DNA from: Anaerolineales bacterium
GTDB taxonomy: Bacteria; Chloroflexota; Anaerolineae; Anaerolineales; UBA11579
Reading direction: 5' to 3'
DNA: 44,203 nt
Assembly: GCA_016935415.1 (NCBI GenBank)
Contig: JAFGRA010000186.1
Location: 1-44,203, forward strand
Numbering within the stretch: the first letter of the stretch is position 1; each line of letters begins with the position of its first letter. Under the pieces are notes generated by a model, which saw only the letters and a program-made list of their open reading frames with translations, was not told where the DNA came from and searched no databases. The translations under genes and the position numbers were made by a program. Below are positions 17,831-23,625 of this stretch, piece after piece.

Positions 17831-17916
17831 CTATTGAATCGTTCCTTTTAAGATTGGAGCGATGATTGGGATTGCATTTATCCCCAGACTTTTGTGAACA
17901 CATTACGCATTTCAAA

Positions 17917-17990
17917 CTCCTCCGGGCGGACTGCCTGTTGGGGAAGGCACAAATATTTATCGATAGCGTTGTGCTTTCTTCGGGAGGAGG
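17917..17990 (+). promoter_or_regulatory. Structured dnaJ leader with anti-Shine-Dalgarno pairing (RNA thermometer candidate)
   Basis: CTCCTCC at 17917-17923 is perfectly complementary to GGAGGAG at 17983-17989, which is the strong ribosome site of this leader. Between them GCACAA (17947-17952) and TTGTGC (17969-17974) form another perfect 6-bp stem, so the SD can be closed at the base of a branched structure. Before a chaperone gene this suggests heat-dependent opening. The rest of the 463-base gap 17560-18022 holds promoters but no recognised RNA gene. Confidence 0.4.
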
Positions 17991-17991
17991 A

Positions 17992-18045
17992 ATGGACACA
18001 GCGAACAATTTGGAAAGCAACCATGGAATATCAAGATTATTATAA
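17992..18045 (+). CDS. Possible 17-residue upstream ORF overlapping the dnaJ start
   Basis: An ATG directly behind the strongest ribosome site in the leader (GGGAGGAGG) opens a 17-codon frame ending in TAA at 18043-18045. It overlaps the first 23 bases of the DnaJ gene in another frame. The DnaJ ATG itself has only a moderate GGAAAG site, so translation of this short frame could bring ribosomes to it (coupling). The peptide has no recognisable features; it could also be untranslated chance sequence. Confidence 0.35.
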   Translation: MDTANNLESNHGISRLL

Positions 18046-19012
18046 AACTTTAGGTGTCGAACGCAGTGCCAGCGAAGATGAGATCAAGAAAGCTTATCGC
18101 AAGCTGGCCATGAAATATCATCCCGACCGCAACCCGGATGACAAGGACGCCGAAGAGAATTTCAAGCAGATCAACGAAGCTTACCAGGTATTGGGCGACT
18201 CGGAAAAGCGCGCCCGCTACGACCAATTGGGTTCGGCTTACCAGCAATACCGCCAGAGAGGCGGCCAACCGGGTAATTTCGATTGGTCGCAATGGTTCAC
18301 CGGCCAGCAGCCCGGCGGCGGCAATGTGCGTGTCGAATACTCCGATCTCGGCGATATCCTCAATGGACTGGGGGGCGCCGGAGGCATGGGCGGCTTCTCC
18401 GATTTCTTCAATACCATCTTTGGCGGTATGGGCGGACAGGCCGCGCGCCGCTCCACACGCGGCGGGCAACAAAGCTATCGCCGCTCACAGCCGCGCGCCT
18501 ACGAGCAGGAAGTCACCATCAGCCTGCAAGAAGCTTACACCGGCAGCACGCGCAAACTAGACGTCAACGGCCGCCTGCTGGAAATCAAAATTCCGGCCGG
18601 GGCGCGCACGGGCACCAAAGTGCGCATGAGCGGGGCCGGGCCAGCCGGGCCGGACGGCGCGCCTTCCGACCTGTACCTGGTCATCAAGGTTGCCCCAGAC
18701 CCACGCTTCACCCGCGAGAAGAACGACCTTTATACTGATGTGAACGTCGATCTATACACTGCCGTCTTAGGTGGTGAGATCAAGGTCAACACGCTGAGCG
18801 GCAACGTGCTCCTGAATATTCCCGCCGGGACGCAGCCCGGCCAGACCTTCCGCCTCAAGAAGCGCGGCATGCCCGACCTGAAAGACAAAAATAAAGCCGG
18901 CAACCTGTACGCCAATGTGCAGGTGTCGATCCCTAAGAAATTAACGGATAAAGAGAAAGAACTTTTTGAGGAGCTTGCCAGGCTTGCAGCCGATCAAAAG
19001 GTGCAGGCATAA
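18023..19012 (+). CDS. DnaJ/CbpA-type co-chaperone without zinc fingers
   Basis: A 329-residue Hsp40. The J domain occupies residues 4-70 ([20 protein letters not shown], the HPD signature in YHPDRNP, and YQVLGD) and stimulates the DnaK ATPase. A Gly/Phe/Met-rich linker follows ([20 protein letters not shown]), then the two C-terminal substrate-binding beta domains ([63 protein letters not shown]). The CxxCxGxG zinc fingers of true DnaJ are absent, which makes it a CbpA-like type II protein. The frame is open upstream, but homology to J domains begins exactly at this ATG. The HtrA-like protease gene follows after 22 bases, a natural partner in protein quality control. Confidence 0.92.
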   Translation: MEYQDYYKTLGVERSASEDEIKKAYRKLAMKYHPDRNPDDKDAEENFKQINEAYQVLGDSEKRARYDQLGSAYQQYRQRGGQPGNFDWSQWFTGQQPGGGNVRVEYSDLGDILNGLGGAGGMGGFSDFFNTIFGGMGGQAARRSTRGGQQSYRRSQPRAYEQEVTISLQEAYTGSTRKLDVNGRLLEIKIPAGARTGTKVRMSGAGPAGPDGAPSDLYLVIKVAPDPRFTREKNDLYTDVNVDLYTAVLGGEIKVNTLSGNVLLNIPAGTQPGQTFRLKKRGMPDLKDKNKAGNLYANVQVSIPKKLTDKEKELFEELARLAADQKVQA

Positions 19013-19034
19013 ACTCAAATTTAAGGACGGTACA

Positions 19035-20198
19035 ATGAAACGGCGATTATTGATTTCCCTCACCCTGATTTTACTGGTATTTCCGGCGATTGGATTGGCC
19101 TGTAGCTTATCGGTCCCGTCCCTCGATCTCCCTGCCCTACCTGCAGTGACCGAACAAGCTGTACAAGTAGAGGTGGTACCCGAGTCTGAAACGGCCGCCG
19201 ACGCGCCCGTGAGCGTCGACCCGCCTCCGGCCCCCGACCTGATCGCGCAGCAAGATGCTTTCGTGCGCATCTACCAGCAAGTCAGCCCGGGCGTGGTTTC
19301 CATTCAAGTGCTCAATGAATTTGGCGGCGGCAGTGCCTCCGGCTTTGTCTATGACAAGCAAGGCCACATCGTCACCAACCTGCACGTGATCGAAGATGCG
19401 GAAGAGATCATCGTCTCCTTCCCGTCCGGCATTATCACCGAGGCGCAGGCAGTTGGCACCGACGCCGATTCTGACCTGGCCGTGCTCAAGGTCGACATCT
19501 CCGCCGACGATCTGGTTCCCCTACCGCTGGGCGATTCGGACAGCTTGCAAATCGGGCAGGTGGTGGTAGCAATCGGCAATCCCTTTGGCCTGAACGGTTC
19601 GATGAGCACCGGCATTATTTCCAGCATCGGCCGCACATTGGAATCGATGAACGCCGCCCCAACCGGCGGCATTTTCACCGCCGGCGACCTGATCCAGACT
19701 GACGCAGCTATCAACCCCGGCAACTCCGGCGGCCCGCTGCTCAACCTGAACGGGGAAGTGGTCGGCGTCAATCGCGCCATCCGCACCTTTAATTTCACCG
19801 AAACCGCCGACCCGCTCAATTCAGGCATTGGTTTCGCCGTTTCCATCAACCTGGTCAAGCGTGTTGCTCCGGCATTGATCGAAGACGGCTTTTACCCCTA
19901 TCCTTACCTGGGGATCACCACACCCGAAGAGATCAGTCTGAACGACGTGCAGCGCCTGGAACTGGAACGCGCCACCGGTGTGCTGCTCTCCTCGGTCACC
20001 TCCGACGGTCCGGCGCAAGCAGCCGGTCTGCAAGCCGACGATGTGATCGTCAGCATCCAGGACCAGGAAGTACGCACCTTTGGTGAATTGATCACCTATC
20101 TATTCATGAACACCAGCCCTGGCGATACCGTCACCCTGGAATATATCCGCAACGGCGACCTCCAGAACACCGATCTGATTGTCGGCGCACGCCCGTAA
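19035..20198 (+). CDS. HtrA/DegP-type trypsin-like serine protease with one PDZ domain
   Basis: A 387-residue exported protease. The N-terminus is a signal sequence (KRR, then a hydrophobic stretch ending GLACS); the Cys suggests a lipoprotein, although the lipobox is not canonical. A short Pro/Ala-rich linker is followed by the protease domain with a complete triad: His117 in TNLHVIED, Asp147 in SDLAVLKVD and Ser231 in GNSGGPLLN. A single C-terminal PDZ domain (about 295-385, YLGITTPEEI, GLQADDVIVSIQ) recognises unfolded C-termini. It degrades or holds misfolded proteins outside the membrane. The start ATG follows AAGGA and lies 22 bases after the DnaJ gene, so both are probably on one transcript, ending at the hairpin at 20228. 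Confidence 0.93.
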   Translation: MKRRLLISLTLILLVFPAIGLACSLSVPSLDLPALPAVTEQAVQVEVVPESETAADAPVSVDPPPAPDLIAQQDAFVRIYQQVSPGVVSIQVLNEFGGGSASGFVYDKQGHIVTNLHVIEDAEEIIVSFPSGIITEAQAVGTDADSDLAVLKVDISADDLVPLPLGDSDSLQIGQVVVAIGNPFGLNGSMSTGIISSIGRTLESMNAAPTGGIFTAGDLIQTDAAINPGNSGGPLLNLNGEVVGVNRAIRTFNFTETADPLNSGIGFAVSINLVKRVAPALIEDGFYPYPYLGITTPEEISLNDVQRLELERATGVLLSSVTSDGPAQAAGLQADDVIVSIQDQEVRTFGELITYLFMNTSPGDTVTLEYIRNGDLQNTDLIVGARP

Positions 20199-20227
20199 CC
20201 CAAATACAAACCCTTTCGCAATGAACA

Positions 20228-20260
20228 GCAGCCGCTCTATAAAAGAGCGGCTGCTTGCTT
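20228..20260 (+). terminator. Hairpin terminator after the HtrA-type protease
   Basis: A perfect 11-bp stem (GCAGCCGCTCT at 20228-20238 with AGAGCGGCTGC at 20244-20254) and a 5-base loop, followed by TTGCTT, a rather weak T-run. Confidence 0.7.
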
Positions 20261-20277
20261 AATGGTTAATCCTACAT

Positions 20278-20325
20278 GTAGGGGAGGAGGTCATCATCAG
20301 AATGATGATCCAAACCCTCCCCTAC
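20278..20325. repeat. Nested intergenic palindrome (dispersed-repeat type)
   Basis: GTAGGGGAGG at 20278-20287 pairs perfectly with CCTCCCCTAC at 20316-20325. Inside, TCATCA and TGATGA form a second stem. There is no T-run and no gene. The GTAGGGG...CCCCTAC ends are typical of intergenic palindromic repeats, but only one full copy of this length is in the window. Confidence 0.6.
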
Positions 20326-20402
20326 GCCATCCCTACCTTACATATCTTCCCCCTGCGGTAAAAGTCTCTCCCTACGCATTCAGAATTTCGCTTTCCAAGG
20401 CC

Positions 20403-20430
20403 TTGACAGGTTCTCAATACTTGTGATAGA
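20403..20430 (+). promoter_or_regulatory. Promoter of the leader-peptide / rsgA transcript
   Basis: TTGACA (20403-20408), a 16-base spacer and GATAGA (20425-20430) preceded by TGT, an extended -10 arrangement. Transcription would begin near 20437, about 45 bases before the short ORF at 20482. Confidence 0.6.
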
Positions 20431-20481
20431 CTGGCGAACGTTGTAATCTATCGGAATTTTATGCCAAAGGAGGCGTGTTTT

Positions 20482-20544
20482 ATGCAAATGTCCGTTGAAT
20501 TTTCCGCAAATCTCGTTGAAGCGCGCCTCGTGATCGCCTGCTGA
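20482..20544 (+). CDS. Putative 20-residue leader peptide
   Basis: An ATG eight bases after a near-perfect ribosome site (AAAGGAGG, 20466-20473) opens a 20-codon frame ending in TGA. The peptide begins MQMSVEF and ends LVIAC. It has no run of a single amino acid that would reveal which charged tRNA is sensed, and no known resistance-leader motif was recognised. Its position, between a good promoter and a set of competing hairpins, is what suggests a regulatory leader. An in-frame ATG at 20461 also exists but precedes the ribosome site. Confidence 0.5.
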   Translation: MQMSVEFSANLVEARLVIAC

Positions 20545-20570
20545 TCGAAGGTACCCACCCTTTCCATTAG

Positions 20571-20640
20571 CGGCCACGGGAGCTTCCGTGGCTGTTTTGT
20601 TTTAACGGCCACGCCATGCGCTTCACTTCCGTGGCCGTTA
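20571..20640 (+). promoter_or_regulatory. Attenuator-like pair of mutually exclusive hairpins
   Basis: Four arms can be read. Arm 1 (20571-20579, CGGCCACGG) pairs with arm 2 (20586-20594) to form a terminator followed by TTTTGTTTT. Arm 3 (20603-20613, TAACGGCCACG) pairs perfectly with arm 4 (20630-20640). Alternatively, arm 1 pairs perfectly over 9 bases with arm 4, and arm 2 over 8 bases (one G-U) with arm 3, which would dissolve the terminator. This lies 27 bases after the putative leader peptide. The pairings were read by eye. Confidence 0.5.
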
Positions 20641-20673
20641 TGTGTTTAGGAACCCGCGCGTTCCTCTCAAGCG

Positions 20674-20723
20674 AACGGCAGCTTGCCCCGGCTACGGAAC
20701 CTTGTCCGCGGCCGTTTTCTTTT
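20674..20723 (+). terminator. Second terminator-like hairpin before the small ORF
   Basis: AACGGC (20674-20679) can pair with GCCGTT (20711-20716), enclosing a long 31-base loop and followed by TTCTTTT. A smaller perfect hairpin AGGAAC/GTTCCT lies just before it at 20648-20665. The stem is short for a terminator, so this is tentative. Confidence 0.35.
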
Positions 20724-20738
20724 AGAGAGGTGTAAGCG

Positions 20739-20945
20739 ATGCCTTCTATCAACATTTACAATCCAATCGTTGATCGAAACGTTGAGCGCGACGCGGTTGC
20801 CTCTTTGGAGAAACCGGAGCCAAACAAGGGTCACCGCAAGCCCATCAGCGTCCACTATCCCAATTGGGCCAGGTTGGACGGGCTGAATCTCAACTGGAAA
20901 ATACAAACCGACAGCCGAAACAAGGCGATTAGATTACAGGAATAA
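20739..20945 (+). CDS. Small hypothetical protein, 68 residues
   Basis: A 68-codon ORF of unknown family. The ATG has GAGAGG about nine bases upstream and the stop lies six bases before the rsgA start, so it sits in the rsgA transcript like a real gene. The sequence is hydrophilic and basic, rich in Asn, Lys and Arg (NIYNPIVDRNVERDAV at the start, NWKIQTDSRNKAIRLQE at the end), without signal, membrane segment or cysteines. It could be a small cytoplasmic protein, perhaps nucleic-acid binding, but no function can be assigned. A non-coding leader role for this stretch cannot be excluded. Confidence 0.5.
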   Translation: MPSINIYNPIVDRNVERDAVASLEKPEPNKGHRKPISVHYPNWARLDGLNLNWKIQTDSRNKAIRLQE

Positions 20946-20951
20946 CTTACG

Positions 20952-22142
20952 ATGAGTAACGAGAATTACAATTACGAAAAACAAAGGCAGAAGCACCAGC
21001 ACAGCCAGGAATTGCGCAAAGCGCGCAAGAAATCCGGCCGCCGCAATACATCCAAGAAACCGCGCCGCAACGACTGGGCGCAGCTTTCGGATGAATACTG
21101 GGAAGACGCTGACCTTGAATCCTTCGAACGCGTCATGCCGCTGGACGAGAACGAACGCCGCCGCTCCGTAGAGAGCATGGCCTACAAAGCAGAGGCCAAA
21201 ACAAACGAAGCAGAAGCAGAAAACCTGGCACCCGCCGGACAGACCGGCGTAGTCAGCGAAGTCAGCAGCGGGTTGTGCCGCGTGCAGATAGACGGCCGTG
21301 AACTACTATGCAGCCTGCGTGGGGCGCTCAAGGCCGAAGAGACCGGCTTCACCAATGTGATAGCGGTTGGCGATCTAGTGATCGTCTCGCCGGATGGCGC
21401 CGAGCGCGGTGTGGTCGAAACTGTGCTGCCCCGCCGCAGCATGCTCGCCCGCCCGGACGTGTTCGCCAGCCACCTGCGGCAGGTCGTGGTCGCCAACGTC
21501 GACCAACTGCTGATCGTGGCAGCCTGGCGCGACCCGCACATCTGGCTGGAATTGATCGACCGTTATCTGGTGACCGCCGAACACAACGACCTGCAAGCCG
21601 TGATCTGCGTCAACAAGATCGACCTGGTCGCGGACCAGGCCGAGTTCGCGGCTGCCTTGCAGCCCTACCATAACCTGGGCTTCCACGTGCTGGCAACCAG
21701 CGCCCTCACCGGGGCGGGCATTGCCGAACTGCGCGAAGTGCTGCGCGGCAAAACCACCGTACTGGCCGGTATGTCCGGCGTAGGCAAGTCTTCACTGCTG
21801 TCCGCCGTCGATCCTGGCCTAGACCTGCACACCAAGACAGTTAGCGAACATTCCGGCGAAGGCCGCCATACCACCACGCAGGTCAACCGCTTCCCGTTGG
21901 CTATTGGCGGCATGGTAATGGACACGCCCGGTATGCGTGAGTTCGGCGTAGCCGGGATCACGCGTCCCGAACTGGATGACTACTTCCCAGAGATCGTGGC
22001 GGTAAGCTACAAATGCCAGTTCAACGACTGCACCCACCTCAACGAACCGGACTGCGCTGTGCAGGCTGCCGTTGAGGCCGGAGAAATCGCCCAGAGTCGC
22101 TACTATAGCTATACAAAAATCTATGCTGACCTGCCTGAATAA
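20952..22142 (+). CDS. rsgA: Ribosome small-subunit-dependent GTPase RsgA
   Basis: A 396-residue circularly permuted GTPase that acts late in 30S ribosome maturation. It has a long basic N-terminal tail (about 100 residues, including KKSGRRNTSKKPRRND), an OB-fold (about 100-165), and the permuted G motifs: NKIDLV (G4) comes first, then GMSGVGKSS (G1), the Thr-rich switch GRHTTTQ (G2) and DTPGMREFG (G3). The C-terminal zinc knuckle is CQFNDCTHLNEPDC. All motifs are intact. The tail is longer than in model RsgA proteins and may help bind rRNA. The stop codon forms the loop of a terminator hairpin. The gene follows the leader-peptide region and the 68-residue ORF. Confidence 0.95.
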   Translation: MSNENYNYEKQRQKHQHSQELRKARKKSGRRNTSKKPRRNDWAQLSDEYWEDADLESFERVMPLDENERRRSVESMAYKAEAKTNEAEAENLAPAGQTGVVSEVSSGLCRVQIDGRELLCSLRGALKAEETGFTNVIAVGDLVIVSPDGAERGVVETVLPRRSMLARPDVFASHLRQVVVANVDQLLIVAAWRDPHIWLELIDRYLVTAEHNDLQAVICVNKIDLVADQAEFAAALQPYHNLGFHVLATSALTGAGIAELREVLRGKTTVLAGMSGVGKSSLLSAVDPGLDLHTKTVSEHSGEGRHTTTQVNRFPLAIGGMVMDTPGMREFGVAGITRPELDDYFPEIVAVSYKCQFNDCTHLNEPDCAVQAAVEAGEIAQSRYYSYTKIYADLPE

Positions 22143-22160
22143 TTCAGGCAGGTTGTGTTT
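22130..22160 (+). terminator. Terminator hairpin that includes the rsgA stop codon
   Basis: CCTGCCTGAA (22130-22139) and TTCAGGCAGG (22143-22152) form a perfect 10-bp stem whose 3-base loop is the TAA stop of rsgA, followed by TTGTGTTT. It lies only 26 bases before the transporter start, so it should reduce read-through into that gene. Confidence 0.7.
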
Positions 22161-22178
22161 AATTTATGGAGGTTGCAC

Positions 22179-23432
22179 GTGTACAAGCTAAAAGCTGTAC
22201 CCGTTTATTTGATCTTTTCATTTTCATTTGGGCTAATCACCTCGCTGGCATTCCTGGTCAGCCAGATCTACCGCATCCAGATGGTTGGCCTAAACCCGCT
22301 GCAACTCGTGCTGGTCGGTACGGCCCTGGAAGCGGCCGCCTTCGCCTTTGAAATCCCCACCGGCGTGGTAGCCGACACCTACAGCCGCCGCCTCTCGGTG
22401 ATCATCGGCTGTGTCGTCTTTGGGCTAGGCTTGATCCTGGAAGGTGCCATCCAACTCTTCCTGACCGTGCTGCTGGCCCAGGTCGTGTGGGGATTGGGCT
22501 GGACTTTCATCAGCGGGGCGCTGGACGCCTGGATCGCTGATGAGGTTGGAGCGGATACGGTCGGCCCGGTCTACATCCGGGGTTCGCAGTTGGGCACGAT
22601 CGGCAGCCTGGTTGCCATCCCGATCAGCGTGGTGCTGGGCAACATCATCGTCAACCTGCCCTTCCTGGTGGGCGGCGGCCTGTTCATTGCCCTGGGACTC
22701 TTCCTAATCGTCTACATGCCCGAAGAAGGATTTACCCCCGCCCCACCCGAAGAGCGCGAGACTTTCCGCTCGATGACAACTACCTTCCGCGAAGGCGTAG
22801 GCATGATGCGGGCGCGCCCAATCTTGCTGATCTTCGTGGCCGTATCGCTTACCGTTGGCCTGGCCTCGGAAGGCTGGGATCGCCTCAGCGATGCCCACCT
22901 GCTGGCACACTTCACCTTCCCTACCTGGGGCGACATGACCGTGGTGACCTGGTTTGGCATCTTCGGAGCGATTTCCGGCATCCTCGGCCTGATCGTCAAG
23001 GAAATCATCAAACGCCGCCTGGACACCACCAACCAGGTCGCGCTGGCGCGTGCCTTGCAGATCATTCCCCTGTTGATTGCGATCAGCGTACTCACCTTTG
23101 CCTGGACGGATTCATTTGCCATTGCGGTGGTGATGACCTGGATCGTAGGTATCAGCCGCGGTGTTGCTTATCCGCTGGAAGCAGCCTGGATGAACAAGTA
23201 CATCGACTCCAAGGTGCGCGCCACCGTGCTCTCGATGACCAGCCAGGTCAATGCCCTGGGGCAGATCGTCGGTGGGCCGGGTGTGGGCTACGTCGGCAAC
23301 CGTTTCTCGCTGCCCAGCGCCCTCTCGATTTCGGGCACACTGTTCGCCATACCGTTCTGGTTGTATGGTTTGGCCTTGCGCCGTAGGTCAAGCATGTTGG
23401 ATCTGGGCGAGGAAGTGGTGGAAGCTTCGTAG
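22179..23432 (+). CDS. Major facilitator superfamily transporter
   Basis: A 417-residue polytopic membrane protein with about twelve hydrophobic segments. Its loop 2-3 motif is PTGVVADTYSRRLSVIIG, the MFS motif A (G-x-x-x-D-x-x-x-R-R). A charged central loop (EEGFTPAPPEERETFRSM) separates the two six-helix halves. The overall pattern is that of drug or metabolite exporters (tetracycline- and macrolide-efflux-like MFS proteins), but the substrate is unknown. The start is a GTG at 22179 chosen because GGAGG lies six bases upstream; the frame opens earlier, at a GTG at 22155 that has no such site. It follows rsgA by 36 bases with a hairpin between them. Confidence 0.88.
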   Translation: MYKLKAVPVYLIFSFSFGLITSLAFLVSQIYRIQMVGLNPLQLVLVGTALEAAAFAFEIPTGVVADTYSRRLSVIIGCVVFGLGLILEGAIQLFLTVLLAQVVWGLGWTFISGALDAWIADEVGADTVGPVYIRGSQLGTIGSLVAIPISVVLGNIIVNLPFLVGGGLFIALGLFLIVYMPEEGFTPAPPEERETFRSMTTTFREGVGMMRARPILLIFVAVSLTVGLASEGWDRLSDAHLLAHFTFPTWGDMTVVTWFGIFGAISGILGLIVKEIIKRRLDTTNQVALARALQIIPLLIAISVLTFAWTDSFAIAVVMTWIVGISRGVAYPLEAAWMNKYIDSKVRATVLSMTSQVNALGQIVGGPGVGYVGNRFSLPSALSISGTLFAIPFWLYGLALRRRSSMLDLGEEVVEAS

Positions 23433-23524
23433 GCGGATGTATATAAAGTACTCTGGGCGACGCCGCAGCAATTTTTGAACGCTAACTTGTTGCAGACGGC
23501 TTCAGTCGCCGAGATACAATCCGG

Positions 23525-23541
23525 GCGGGTTCGAAACCCGC
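23525..23541. repeat. Small GC-rich palindrome (dispersed-repeat type)
   Basis: GCGGGTT and AACCCGC form a perfect 7-bp stem with a 3-base loop inside the 193-base gap after the MFS gene. Just upstream, CGGCTTCAGTCGCCG is another short palindrome. The GGGCGGGT core is shared with 13871-13891. Confidence 0.55.
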
Positions 23542-23553
23542 TCCTGCATACTT

Positions 23554-23597
23554 CTTAAACAAAATTCTCCCGAAGGACTACTAGCCTTCGGGAGAAT
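23554..23597 (-). terminator. Rho-independent terminator of gyrA
   Basis: A perfect 13-bp stem (ATTCTCCCGAAGG at 23564-23576 with CCTTCGGGAGAAT at 23585-23597) and an 8-base loop. On the minus strand it is followed by TTTGTTTAAG. It lies 29 bases beyond the gyrA stop and may also stop plus-strand MFS transcription. Confidence 0.88.
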
Positions 23598-23625
23598 ACA
23601 TTTACCTGATTACTCAGCGCCTACC

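Noticed and set aside
23525-23541. The sequence GCGGG-TTCGAAA-CCCGC, identical in form to a tRNA T-arm
   Set aside because: No matching acceptor stem, D-arm or anticodon arm could be placed around it; it fits a small palindromic repeat better.
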